Source: Neorhizobium sp. NCHU2750
GTDB taxonomy: Bacteria; Pseudomonadota; Alphaproteobacteria; Rhizobiales; Rhizobiaceae
Assembly (NCBI RefSeq): GCF_003597675.1
Contig: NZ_CP030830.1
Coordinates: 1 to 64,000 of the forward strand
Length of the DNA stretch: 64,000 bases
Direction: 5' to 3'
Shown here: in pieces, positions 35,899-44,387 of the stretch
How the letters are laid out: each line of letters opens with the position of its first letter
Position numbering within the stretch: position 1 is the first letter of the stretch
Made by a program: the position numbers and the translations under genes
Notes under the pieces: generated by a model
What the model was told of the DNA's origin: nothing
What the model saw: only the letters and a program-made list of their open reading frames with translations
Databases searched by the model: none

Positions 35899-36974
35899 AA
35901 ATCAGTCCAATCCTCATCGGTGTCATACTTCTCGCTCGGAGGCGCACCGTAATACGACTGCTCGTGCAGATGAAGGTTTATCCGTACCGCAGTTGATCGA
36001 GCAGGTGAAACGATTGCGTCATCGTCTTCATTCGCCGTTCGTTCTATCATTTGCGTCCCCCAAACTTTCAAGAGCGGATCCCATGCTGAAGACTCTGTCG
36101 CTCGGGTAGCTGCGTCGAAATATGCTTGATCGCGGTCGCCCTGATCTTCTTCTCGGTAAAACTCCCATTGCGAAGCAACGGCGAGATCAACCCGTGGAGC
36201 TGGCGTGCCCCCTCCACCCAGTTGGCGTTCAGCACGTGCACTTCCTCGATCGCTGTAAATGAACGCCCGTTCCGGATGCAGATCAGAGACAAGACGGTGA
36301 AATTGCCTTTCGTAAATCTCTTGGGACACTCGGCCGACGAAATCACTAGGAAACGAGGTGGCCGACAAAGCTATCGCGGCATTGGGCATCACTCCCATGA
36401 TTGCAATCGAGATACCGTTTGCCGCCGCTGCTCGAGTTAGCAGCTCAGAGCTGGCTTGCTCGTAATCGATTACGAAGCAAACCTCGTCTTCGCTGAAGTG
36501 TTGGGAGACCGATTGAGCGATATTCACCGATTGGCCAAAAGCTTGCTGAGGCAATCTAATGACTAAGCCTCTTTCGAGGGTCGCCAGCCGAGCAAGCTGG
36601 GTTGGGAGCTCTACGAGATTCGCCAGCTGTAACGATGGTATATAATGCTCTCGAGCTTCAAGGAATTCGAACCAGTTACGATAGCCGTCCGTCGGGTTCC
36701 TTAATTCAGCGAGCTGTTGATGGACGGGACGTGGCTGACCTTCTATCGGCTCATTTGAACCAGCATCAATGATGACCGGCCGGGCGCCATAAGCTTCCTC
36801 AATGCGCACAAGTGCGTTGTCAAGTTGCTGGGCTGTGGTCCAGGGCCGCAAAAACATAAAAGGAAGAAGTCTATCTTTCGTTTTTTCGGGAAGCTCTTTG
36901 AGAGCCCGAATTTCGGCAGGACGAACAGACAGCAGAGGAACATAATCGACCTCTGATAACTCTCTTGGAAACAT
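35895..36974 (-). CDS. Beta-family protein (T4 beta / sce7725-like)
   Basis: 359-residue protein with the features of the 'beta protein' family: YVPLLSVRPAEIRALKELPEKTKDRLLPFMFLRPW at the start, RPVIIDAGSNEP, and YIPSLQLAN. Later come GLVIRLPQQ, CFVIDYEQ and FIYSDRGSARAERQLGG, then W.FYR(E) and WGTQMIE near the end. The alternating strand/helix pattern suggests an alpha/beta barrel-like fold; biochemical function is unknown. It is the last gene of a three-gene minus-strand unit (two-TM protein, ImmA/IrrE, beta). It also meets the sce7726 gene tail to tail, preserving the sce7725-sce7726 neighbourhood. Confidence 0.72.
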   Translation of the reverse strand: MFPRELSEVDYVPLLSVRPAEIRALKELPEKTKDRLLPFMFLRPWTTAQQLDNALVRIEEAYGARPVIIDAGSNEPIEGQPRPVHQQLAELRNPTDGYRNWFEFLEAREHYIPSLQLANLVELPTQLARLATLERGLVIRLPQQAFGQSVNIAQSVSQHFSEDEVCFVIDYEQASSELLTRAAAANGISIAIMGVMPNAAIALSATSFPSDFVGRVSQEIYERQFHRLVSDLHPERAFIYSDRGSARAERQLGGGGTPAPRVDLAVASQWEFYREEDQGDRDQAYFDAATRATESSAWDPLLKVWGTQMIERTANEDDDAIVSPARSTAVRINLHLHEQSYYGAPPSEKYDTDEDWTDF

Positions 36975-36991
36975 AGCCTCTCCCGTCGCGC

Positions 36992-37492
36992 CTATTCGAT
37001 CCCGAGTCGAATTTTCATTGCAGCCTCAGATACTCCGAAGCGTTTTGCAAGGTAAGCGACAGGCTCATCCGCCCTTATTACCTCAGCCGTTTTAAGAGCA
37101 CCTTCAACTAACGGTTCTGGCATCAATATATCTGCCGCGATCCGATTCGCTTCTGCTTCTCTGCGATCAGACAAAGTCGAGCGATAAAGCACATCGTCAG
37201 ATATGCCATTCCCAATTTGATCGCGGTGAAGCAAGAAATGCCCCAGTTCGTGGGCTACAGTGAACCTCTGTCTACTAGGGGGATCGTGCCGGTTGACCTT
37301 AATTATGTACCGCCCAGGATTCTCGATATCGGGCCTGATCTCTCCGGAAATACCCGGAGGAAGCGTTGACGCCTTAACAGGGACACCAAGCGCCTGCGCA
37401 AGAGCGGAGAGTTTTATGGGATAGCTGGTTTGGAATTGTTGGATAGTTGCCCGAACGTCGGCGGGCAAGCCGTTCCATTCTCGACTGCTCAT
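36992..37492 (-). CDS. ImmA/IrrE-family metallopeptidase
   Basis: 166-residue zinc peptidase. The HEXXH motif is AHELGHFLLH, with a downstream glutamate in EAEANRIAADILMP, both standard for the family. Homologues such as ImmA cleave phage-type repressors and IrrE/PprI cleaves DdrO. No HTH partner repressor is encoded next to it; instead its neighbours are a membrane protein (18 bases upstream) and the beta-family gene (17 bases downstream), likely one operon. The target could be either neighbour. Confidence 0.9.
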   Translation of the reverse strand: MSSREWNGLPADVRATIQQFQTSYPIKLSALAQALGVPVKASTLPPGISGEIRPDIENPGRYIIKVNRHDPPSRQRFTVAHELGHFLLHRDQIGNGISDDVLYRSTLSDRREAEANRIAADILMPEPLVEGALKTAEVIRADEPVAYLAKRFGVSEAAMKIRLGIE

Positions 37493-37510
37493 ATGCCCGT
37501 CTCCTTAGTG

Positions 37511-37993
37511 CTAAGCGCCATATTCTTTTTCTTCGTCCCCCATGGGGTTGTCGTTATCATCTTCGTTAGCGCGTATACTAGGACCAGATATCAGGAACCG
37601 GTCTGCGCGCTCCTCAAGAATTCTCCTCAGCTTGCCGTCGTCCATTTGTTTGATAACTTCTTGAACGAGTAGCTTATTCAGCTCATCTCGTAGCTGACCT
37701 TCTTCCAGCTCGCTTTTCACATGGTCTAGTGCCGCGTTGGAAGCTGCCACTTTGAATTGCGAGTATCCCCAGAGTGCCAGGATCGCCATGAACACGCCCA
37801 GAACGGTCACAAGTACGCCCACAGCGCCCAGCATCAACGCTGCCATGTCAGCGTAGCTCATGGTCACTCCGCCATTTTCCGCCATCTCAGAGTTCTCAAA
37901 ATGAAGGCCTTTTAGATAAAGGGAAGATACTATCCCCCCACCCAAGAGCCCCGCGCCGAAGACTTGGAAGTAGTAGTTTGATGCCCGAGCCAT
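37511..37993 (-). CDS. Hypothetical two-TM membrane protein
   Basis: 160 residues, not recognised. A first hydrophobic stretch (about 9-29, YYFQVFGAGLLGGGIVSSLYL) and a strong second one (about 49-75, ALMLGAVGVLVTVLGVFMAILALWGY) bracket a short loop. The C-terminal 85 residues form a charged, probably coiled-coil cytoplasmic region (LDHVKSELEEGQLRDELNKLL and beyond) with an acidic tail. It is first in the unit with the ImmA peptidase and beta-family genes and has a good promoter. A TM protein beside an ImmA peptidase could be a membrane effector. Confidence 0.65.
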   Translation of the reverse strand: MARASNYYFQVFGAGLLGGGIVSSLYLKGLHFENSEMAENGGVTMSYADMAALMLGAVGVLVTVLGVFMAILALWGYSQFKVAASNAALDHVKSELEEGQLRDELNKLLVQEVIKQMDDGKLRRILEERADRFLISGPSIRANEDDNDNPMGDEEKEYGA

Positions 37994-38262
37994 GACGAAG
38001 CCTAATATATGTTCCGCTTATGTTCACTTCAAGTGGCAGCCCACGAACCTATCTTTTGCTAGCGGCCAACCGTGAATTGTGCAAGGCCGGTAACGCCAGC
38101 ATGACCCACACTTGAGTCCTTCTGTGGGAAAATTTCAGAAAACCTGGGGCCATATCGTATCTGGCACTGAAGATGATCGAGCGAGTCTAAATGCGTAGAA
38201 TAATCAACGCAGAGCGCTTGGTTCTTCGGATGTTGGAAAGTTTGGCCTTTGATACGGCAAAA
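37994..38262. other. Gap between the membrane-protein gene and the reverse transcriptase
   Basis: 269 bases without a gene. Its left end carries the promoter for the ImmA operon. No clear terminator for the reverse transcriptase was found in the first 60 bases after its stop. Confidence 0.4.
38004..38032 (-). promoter_or_regulatory. Sigma-70-type promoter of the membrane protein/ImmA/beta operon
   Basis: Minus strand: -35 TTGAAG (38027-38032), 17-base spacer, -10 TATATT (38004-38009), ending 11 bases before the start codon at 37993. The start codon is so close that the transcript would be nearly leaderless. Confidence 0.6.
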
Positions 38263-39510
38263 TCACAAATCCTTCAGCCGTAGGAGTTCTCGCTCCACTT
38301 CGCGTTCAAACCGGCGTAACTGCCGCAAAATCAGGTCACCATTATCGAAAAGACTGGCACTACGGCGGGCGTAAGATGAAAAATTTCGGGCAGCGACTGA
38401 TGTGAAACGCTTGCGCAGCTTCTTGGTGTAGACCTTGGACGCTTTACCCTGAGCGATCGCCTTGGTCGCAACCTCACGGGTCCGGCGTACACCTTTGCGC
38501 ATCTTACGCCATTGCCTAGACAGGGAGCTTGGGCGGATTGCGGCGCCGTCGCCATGAAACGTAAATCCGAGGTATTGCGCGGCTCGCCTGGAAGCGAGCG
38601 CGGCGTTCGCTGGGTCGAACTCAGAGACTTCCGTCTTGTCTCGGCTGATTTGCAAAGCGTCTGCTTCGAGGAGAACTTCAATCTTAATCTCGACATCTCG
38701 AGCATGGGCGAGTTTGCACACGACGAGGATATCGTCCGAATATCGCCGATAAAGGGCTCCGATTGACCGGCAATAAGCACTCATCTCGACATCGAAATCT
38801 AGCATATAAAGATTGGAAAAAGCCGCGCTGATCGGGGTCCCTTGGGGTATGCCAAAGAAGTTCGGATTCTCGTGAATGGGAATGCCCGCTCGCTTAACCT
38901 CCGCGATGGTGGCAATCGGGTCTCGTGTCTTTTTCTGGAGGCTAAGCAGGAATTCGGGGCGTGTGCGAAGATCATCAAGATGGACGAAGCGAAACTTTGT
39001 CATAAATCGATAGATCTTGAACCAGTCGTCCGGCAAATTCTGATGGCCAAGAAGGTTACGAAGGCGGGTCTTTAGCCGGCGGTGATCAAGCGTGTCGAAG
39101 AACTTGGTGACGTCGTACGCAAGTATGGCAACTGGCGCGTTGGAAAGAGCGTACCGATAGACGTCTGACGCAAAATGATAGTTTCCTTTGCCAAGCGACC
39201 TATAAGCTATGACGCTCTCGCCGATAGTCTTCGCTGCATAGGTTTCTTCAAGTCGCTTATTCAACAGCCACGCATAGTACGAGAGGATACAGGCGTCGCG
39301 GTGGGACGCGTACATGATCGAGCGATCTTTGGCCTTTGTTTTGTGGTCCTTAGCTTTGTAGCGCTTTTCTGACTTTACATAGTGAATGAGCGGCGAAAAC
39401 GAGTGTTGCTCCACGGATTTCGGCTGGGAAACAGCTTTGGCATAGGATAGCCCAACTTGCCGATCAAAATGCCGATATCCGCGAGGAGAAAACCAAGAAG
39501 AATCGTTCAA
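38263..39510 (-). CDS. Reverse transcriptase, Drt2-like antiviral class
   Basis: 415-residue reverse transcriptase. Motif A is AILAYDVTKFFDTLDH (D133). Motif B is GIPQGTPISAAFSNLYMLDFD (from about 220). Motif C is YRRYSDDILVV, with catalytic D259 and D260 and the variant YSDD. The start GYRHFD, then YASHRDACILSYYAWLL, IAYRSLGKGN and the C-terminal QYLGFTFHGDGAAIRPSSLSR resemble the Drt2 (UG2) defence reverse transcriptases as I remember them, not group II intron or retron enzymes. No maturase or other domain is present. The start is TTG 39510, directly after structured DNA; Drt2 systems encode a template ncRNA upstream. Subfamily call is from memory of sequence patterns. Confidence 0.85.
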   Translation of the reverse strand: MNDSSWFSPRGYRHFDRQVGLSYAKAVSQPKSVEQHSFSPLIHYVKSEKRYKAKDHKTKAKDRSIMYASHRDACILSYYAWLLNKRLEETYAAKTIGESVIAYRSLGKGNYHFASDVYRYALSNAPVAILAYDVTKFFDTLDHRRLKTRLRNLLGHQNLPDDWFKIYRFMTKFRFVHLDDLRTRPEFLLSLQKKTRDPIATIAEVKRAGIPIHENPNFFGIPQGTPISAAFSNLYMLDFDVEMSAYCRSIGALYRRYSDDILVVCKLAHARDVEIKIEVLLEADALQISRDKTEVSEFDPANAALASRRAAQYLGFTFHGDGAAIRPSSLSRQWRKMRKGVRRTREVATKAIAQGKASKVYTKKLRKRFTSVAARNFSSYARRSASLFDNGDLILRQLRRFEREVERELLRLKDL

Positions 39511-39514
39511 GCGT

Positions 39515-39587
39515 TGCGGCTCCGCAGAGTTCGGGAAGTTGACCCTGACCCTGGATCCCAGCTGCTATAGCCGGACACTTCCCGAAC
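39515..39587 (-). ncRNA. Candidate structured RNA upstream of the reverse transcriptase
   Basis: Between 39510 and about 39660 the minus strand folds strongly. A perfect 11-bp stem (GTTCGGGAAGT with ACTTCCCGAAC, 39577-39587 and 39529-39539) encloses a 37-base loop that contains a CTGG/CCAG pairing. A second hairpin TGCGG-AG-CCGCA (39515-39526) ends 4 bases before the start codon. A TATAAT box (39665-39670) could start the RNA, but no -35 match stands out. Position and folding fit the Drt2 ncRNA; true ends and template are unknown. Confidence 0.5.
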
Positions 39588-39690
39588 GCACGCCGCCATC
39601 TGCCTGTACCTCAATCGAATGGATCGAATGCGATTCCGACACGGGTCTGTTAACGCGAGGCGGTATTATATAACCATGGAGGTCCGAGCT

Positions 39691-39825
39691 ATGCTCGATG
39701 TCTCGTTCATCATCACCTTCTTGCTGGCGCAGATCATCGATCTGGTCCTGCCTGGAAGCAACTTTCAACTTGACAGTCTCAACGGTCCGACCCGCTGGCC
39801 AATTCCAGGGGCATTCAAAACATAG
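39691..39825 (+). CDS. Possible small hydrophobic peptide
   Basis: 44 codons from ATG 39691, with an ideal GGAGG 8 bases upstream. The N-terminal half is a single predicted TM helix (VSFIITFLLAQIIDLVL) followed by a polar tail ending PGAFKT. It is divergent from the reverse transcriptase and its leader. Size and hydrophobicity recall type I toxins or small membrane stress peptides, but nothing identifies it; it could be chance. No convincing promoter was found. Confidence 0.3.
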   Translation: MLDVSFIITFLLAQIIDLVLPGSNFQLDSLNGPTRWPIPGAFKT

Positions 39826-40102
39826 GTGTGGTCATGCGATTCTGCAACTCCTTCGTCCCGGTCCCACCTTGCTCACAATGAGTGGTCTAGGGTTCGTGTC
39901 CGTTCAAGAGCGTAACGTCGAGCTCCATGCCGACCATCTCGGCAAATCCATCGGGCTAATAATATGAGTGAACAACTCTAGTATTGATATATCGACGATC
40001 TCGCGATAACGAAGCCGAATGCTGATGGGGCAAGATAGGTTCGAGCCACATCTTACTCGTTGGCGCCACATGACCGCTTGAACCGCCCAGAGAGGTTGCC
40101 GC
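39826..40102. other. Spacer before second sigma gene
   Basis: About 280 bases with no recognised gene. The promoter for the FecI-like gene should be in the last 100 bases, but I could not identify a clear box. Confidence 0.3.
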
Positions 40103-40618
40103 GTGAGCGCGAGCTTCACCGACATATTTCTGAGCAACCGAAAGGCGCTGATCGGAACGGTTGTTAGGATCGTCGGAGATCATCAGGCCGCAGAGGATGT
40201 CGCGCAAGAGGCCTATGTGCGTGTCAGTCGGGCAGTCGAAGGCGGTACTGTCGAGCACATCGAGGCATTTCTCTTTCAAACCGCCCGAAATCTCGCCCTG
40301 AACCACAAGCGAAGTCGCCAGATCCGCGGCTCCGTGGAGCGAGACGATGTCTCTGAGACGGATGTCGAAACGATCGCTTCGCCAACTCCATCTCAGGAAG
40401 CCGAGATCATCCACCGTCAGCGCCTCCGTCTGTTGGAGGAGGCAGTGTCTCGGCTTCCCGAGCGGGCACAGAAGGTCTGGGTTTTGAGCAAGATCGAGAA
40501 ATGGCCATACCCGAGGATCGCGGAGCATCTCGGCGTGTCGCCCAATACGGTTTTCAATGACTTGAAGATGGCTCATGCCCACTGCATGGACGCACTAGCT
40601 AAAATTGACCGAGGATGA
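40103..40618 (+). CDS. ECF sigma factor, FecI type (locus 2)
   Basis: 171-residue ECF sigma factor. GTG 40103 has AGAGAGG 6 bases upstream. Region 2 is DHQAAEDVAQEAYVRVSR with IEAFLFQTARNLALNHKR. Region 4 is LPERAQKVWVLSKIEKWPYPRIAEHLGVSPNTVFNDLKMA. It precedes a FecR gene by 103 bases and a TonB receptor, so it should turn on siderophore uptake locus 2. Its sequence is clearly different from the locus 1 sigma, so the two loci are probably insulated from each other. Confidence 0.92.
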   Translation: MSASFTDIFLSNRKALIGTVVRIVGDHQAAEDVAQEAYVRVSRAVEGGTVEHIEAFLFQTARNLALNHKRSRQIRGSVERDDVSETDVETIASPTPSQEAEIIHRQRLRLLEEAVSRLPERAQKVWVLSKIEKWPYPRIAEHLGVSPNTVFNDLKMAHAHCMDALAKIDRG

Positions 40619-40721
40619 CGGCCTGATGCGGATAGGAAGAATTTTTGTGAGATTTCCTGGCGTTGACTGTCTCCTGTATAAGGCCACCGTCGTCGCCGAA
40701 CCCGTGATGGGATGGAACTGA

Positions 40722-41738
40722 GTGGGACACGATCGATCAAACTCTGTTGGCGAACAAGCGTTCATCCATCCCGACCCGGTGATGGACGCTGCTCTCGACT
40801 GGTTCTTCAGGCTGCAGGGCGAGCCGGGTAATCGCGATCTGGCGGCACGTTTCGAGGCGTGGCGGGTCGCAGATCCGTCACATCAGAAGGCATTCGAAGC
40901 GGTTGGTGAAGCGTGGGAGCTTCCAGAGGCAGAGGAAGTCGCCCGGAATATTGCCGAGCAGATTTCTGGTGCCGAGGTTCCGGAACCTGCAAACGTCGTC
41001 CCGTTGCGGCGGCCTCGGCGCGCCATCCTGCCCTGGCTTGGCGCAGCGGCAGCAGCCATCCTTCTGGCAATCGGCGTTCAGCAGTATCCCGCCCTGAGAA
41101 TCCAGTGGGAAGCGGATTACATCACGGACGCCGGCGTGCAGCGGGAAGTCGCCTTGCCTGATGGATCAAAGGTTATTCTGAACACTGATACCGCCATCGC
41201 CGTCGATTTCGAAGGGACCAAACGGTCCGTGCGGCTTCTGAAAGGCGAGGCCTATTTCGATGTCGTGCATAACCCTTCGCGTCCATTCGACGTCACAGCC
41301 GCGTTCTCTCAGGTCGAGGTCAAAGGGACCGCATTTTCGGTCCATCGAGATGACGACGAGGATGCTGTTGCACTCGAGCGCGGTCATGTCGAGGTGACCA
41401 GTCTGGGCGATCCAAGCGAGAAGGTCGACTTGGAGCCAGGGCAAGCTATCACGGCGTCAGCCTCCGACATTTCAACGGTGCGGTCTATCGATGGAGCGGT
41501 GGCGTTTGCGTGGCTGAAGGGTCAGGTCGTGTTTCAGGATCAATCATTCAAATCCGTCCTGCACGATCTTCAGCGATACTATGGTCACGCGGTGGTGCGA
41601 ACCGGCTCGGCGTTTGATGATGTGAAGGTCAACGGGCGCTACCGTCTCGACGATCCCGAGCTTGCGATCCGGTCCTTGGCGACCACTGTTGGGGCGTCTG
41701 TAACCCGACTTCCGGGCGGCATCTTAATCCTTCGATAA
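40722..41738 (+). CDS. FecR-type sigma regulator (locus 2)
   Basis: 338-residue inner-membrane sensor partner of the preceding sigma factor. GTG 40722 start. The N-terminal DUF4880-like domain (about 20-65: DAALDWFFRLQGEPGNRDLAARFEAWRVADPSHQKAFEAV) is followed by a TM helix (about 105-122, LPWLGAAAAAILLAIGV). The FecR domain comes next (about 140-235, VALPDGSKVILNTDTAIAVDF..., KGTAFSVHRDD), then a C-terminal secretin-like end. Unlike the locus 1 protein it has no twin-arginine motif before the TM segment. Confidence 0.92.
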   Translation: MGHDRSNSVGEQAFIHPDPVMDAALDWFFRLQGEPGNRDLAARFEAWRVADPSHQKAFEAVGEAWELPEAEEVARNIAEQISGAEVPEPANVVPLRRPRRAILPWLGAAAAAILLAIGVQQYPALRIQWEADYITDAGVQREVALPDGSKVILNTDTAIAVDFEGTKRSVRLLKGEAYFDVVHNPSRPFDVTAAFSQVEVKGTAFSVHRDDDEDAVALERGHVEVTSLGDPSEKVDLEPGQAITASASDISTVRSIDGAVAFAWLKGQVVFQDQSFKSVLHDLQRYYGHAVVRTGSAFDDVKVNGRYRLDDPELAIRSLATTVGASVTRLPGGILILR

Positions 41739-41846
41739 AAATTCAACTTTTTTTGTGAGATCCGCCTTCGCCGCGTGTCCCTGTATCAGAGGCCGATTTC
41801 CGACGGGGAATTTCGGTCGCTTGAGTTTTGTCGAGAGGGATATGAA

Positions 41847-44339
41847 ATGCCGGGGCATAGTTTCATGGGTGGTCAGCAATCCGCAGCGAAGACGGGGGGC
41901 AAGCGCCAAACGTCTCACCGAATTTTCCACATTCTGATTGCATCCACGGTGCTTGGGACCGCGATGGTTTCCGCATCCCATCAGGCCCATGCACAGCAGT
42001 CTGTCCAGACCTCTAGCTTCAACATCCCGGCACAATCTCTTTCGTCGGCCCTTTCTGCATTCATGCGTGCCAGCGACTGGGATGTATCCTTCACCTCCGA
42101 GGCGGTCGCGGGTAAGCGATCGGCAGCCGCTATCGGCCAGATGACTGCGGAACAAGCTCTTCGCACTCTTCTCTCGGGAACGGGGGTTTCCATCCGGATG
42201 GCTGGTGCCAAATCCGTGGCACTTATCGTTGCTCCGGCCGGAAGTGCCCAAGTCGGGCCAGGTGGAGCGACGGCACTTGAGCCCATCGTGCTCAAGGCTC
42301 AAGGGGCAACGACGGAGGGCACGAGCTCATATACGACCAGTCAGATGAGCAGCGCGACTGGCCTGCCTCTCTCGATCAAGGAGACACCGCAGTCCGTGTC
42401 CGTCGTCACCCGCCAGCAGATCGACGATCAGAACTCGACGTCGCTTACGGATGTCTTGCGCAATACGACCGGCGTTGCCGAGAGCGCCTACGATACCGAG
42501 CGCTCGTCATTCAACTATCGCGGTTTTTCCGTCGACAGCTATCAGTATGACGGTGTTCCGACGACGTTTTCATCACCCTATGCCGCCGGTGAGTCCGCGC
42601 TCGATTCCATCATTTATGATCGCATCGAGGTTGTTCGGGGCGCCACCGGCCTGATGAACGGTGCTGGAAACCCCTCCGCATCAGTCAATCTGGTTCGCAA
42701 GCGAGCGACTTCCAAGGAACTGACCGGCGAAGTCAGTGCCTCTGCGGGATCATGGGATAACTATCGTAGCACATTTGACGTCTCCTCCGCGCTCAACGAC
42801 AGTGGAACGGTTCGTGGCCGTCTTGTCGGAGCCGGTGAATATGGAGAATCCTTCCTTGACCATTACAGCAAGAAGTCGGGCATTCTCTACGGGACGGTCG
42901 AAGCCGACCTGACCGAGGATACGACCCTGCGTGTCGGCGCCGACTATCAGAGAAATCGCCCGAAAGGCTCGACCTGGGGCGGCGCGCTGCCGACCGGGTG
43001 GTTCAAGACAGGTGAAGAAATCGATTGGCCAGAATCTTACAATGGCTCTCCGAAGTGGTCGAGCTGGTCCAGCGATACCCAGACCCAGTTCTTCACACTC
43101 GACCACGAGTTCGACAATGGCTGGAAGGGCCAGGTGGGCTATACGCATAGCAAGCAGACCTATGATGCCAAGATGGGCATGTCGATCGGTGGTCTGATCG
43201 ATCCCACGACGTGGACCACATCGAGCACCAAGGTGTATTCCAACTGGTACGAGGGATATCGGGAGCAGAATTCCATTCATGCCAAGCTCGATGGCGAGTT
43301 CGATCTCTTCGGACGCACGCACGAGTTCATGGTTGGTGGCTCATCAACCTGGCAGGAAAACTACGGAACTGTCCGCTTGCCGCTGTCACGTGCCGACTAC
43401 ATGGGAAGCCTGCTGGATTGGACCGGCGACTATCCGGAGCCGGTATGGGGAGAGAAGGAGCCTGAGCTCGACAATCGGGTCCGCCAAGTCGGCCTTTACA
43501 GTGCGGCTCGTTTCTCGGTCACCGACGACCTGAAGCTCATTATGGGCGCGCGATATACGAACTACGATAACGAGGCGACGGATATTTTTAACGTCGTTTC
43601 GCCCTATGCCGGCATCGTCTACGATCTCACCAACAATTTCTCCGTCTATGCCAGCTACACCGATGTGTTCCAGCCACAGGAATATCTCGACCGGAACGGC
43701 AAATATCTCGATCCTATTCAGGGCACGAGCTATGAGACGGGTATCAAGGGGTCCTTCCTGGACGACCGCCTGACCGCATCGCTGTCATTCTTCTATACGA
43801 AACAGGACAATGTCGCAGAGGCCGATAACGACAATGTCGTGCCGGGTTCGCTTGAGCAGGCCTATTACGGTGTCGATGGCACGACCAGCAAAGGCTTCGA
43901 GTTCGAAGTCGGAGGCGAAATTCTACCCGGATGGAACGTCAAGACCGGCTACTCGCTCTTCAGCCTGAAGGGACCGGACGGTGACGAGCTCAGCACTCAG
44001 ATCCCGCGCCAGACATTTAATCTCTTCACCACCTACCGGTTCCAAAGCGGTGCGCTCGAAAAACTGACCGTCGGCGGCGGGGTCCGCTGGCAAAGCGGGA
44101 TAGACTACACCGTTTGGGGAGCCGACGAGAGCGGTGCATTTGTCCAACGCAAGGCAGAGCAGGATGGCTACGCCGTCGTCAACCTGATGGCCCGCTACGA
44201 TTTCACGGAGCAAACCGCACTTCAGTTGAACGTGAACAACGTCTTTGACGAGAAGTACTATTCTCAGATCAACTTCTACAACACGCGAAACTACGGAGAT
44301 CCGCGCAACTTCACCGTGAAGCTGACCCACAAGTTTTGA
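41847..44339 (+). CDS. TonB-dependent siderophore receptor with STN domain (locus 2)
   Basis: 830-residue outer-membrane receptor. ATG 41847 has AGAGGG at good distance; a GTG 72 bases upstream is less likely. A long signal region ends AHAQ. The STN domain (about 55-120; SFNIPAQSLSSALSAFMRASDWDVSF) contacts the FecR protein. The plug (KETPQSVSVVTRQQIDDQN to NGAGNPSASVNLVRKR) is of the FpvA/FoxA/FhuE type. The barrel ends with the terminal phenylalanine of VKLTHKF. Ferric siderophore uptake is certain as a class; the ligand is not. Confidence 0.95.
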   Translation: MPGHSFMGGQQSAAKTGGKRQTSHRIFHILIASTVLGTAMVSASHQAHAQQSVQTSSFNIPAQSLSSALSAFMRASDWDVSFTSEAVAGKRSAAAIGQMTAEQALRTLLSGTGVSIRMAGAKSVALIVAPAGSAQVGPGGATALEPIVLKAQGATTEGTSSYTTSQMSSATGLPLSIKETPQSVSVVTRQQIDDQNSTSLTDVLRNTTGVAESAYDTERSSFNYRGFSVDSYQYDGVPTTFSSPYAAGESALDSIIYDRIEVVRGATGLMNGAGNPSASVNLVRKRATSKELTGEVSASAGSWDNYRSTFDVSSALNDSGTVRGRLVGAGEYGESFLDHYSKKSGILYGTVEADLTEDTTLRVGADYQRNRPKGSTWGGALPTGWFKTGEEIDWPESYNGSPKWSSWSSDTQTQFFTLDHEFDNGWKGQVGYTHSKQTYDAKMGMSIGGLIDPTTWTTSSTKVYSNWYEGYREQNSIHAKLDGEFDLFGRTHEFMVGGSSTWQENYGTVRLPLSRADYMGSLLDWTGDYPEPVWGEKEPELDNRVRQVGLYSAARFSVTDDLKLIMGARYTNYDNEATDIFNVVSPYAGIVYDLTNNFSVYASYTDVFQPQEYLDRNGKYLDPIQGTSYETGIKGSFLDDRLTASLSFFYTKQDNVAEADNDNVVPGSLEQAYYGVDGTTSKGFEFEVGGEILPGWNVKTGYSLFSLKGPDGDELSTQIPRQTFNLFTTYRFQSGALEKLTVGGGVRWQSGIDYTVWGADESGAFVQRKAEQDGYAVVNLMARYDFTEQTALQLNVNNVFDEKYYSQINFYNTRNYGDPRNFTVKLTHKF

Positions 44340-44347
44340 CGCGGCAC

Positions 44348-44371
44348 CTAGCCGGCCCTCGGGCCGGCTAG
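44348..44371. other. Strong intercistronic hairpin
   Basis: CTAGCCGGCC (44348-44357) and GGCCGGCTAG (44362-44371) form a perfect 10-bp GC-rich stem with a 4-base loop, between receptor stop and binding-protein start. No T-run follows, so it may protect the receptor mRNA or weaken downstream expression rather than terminate fully. Confidence 0.6.
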
Positions 44372-44387
44372 ATCGCGAGGAGTTTGC

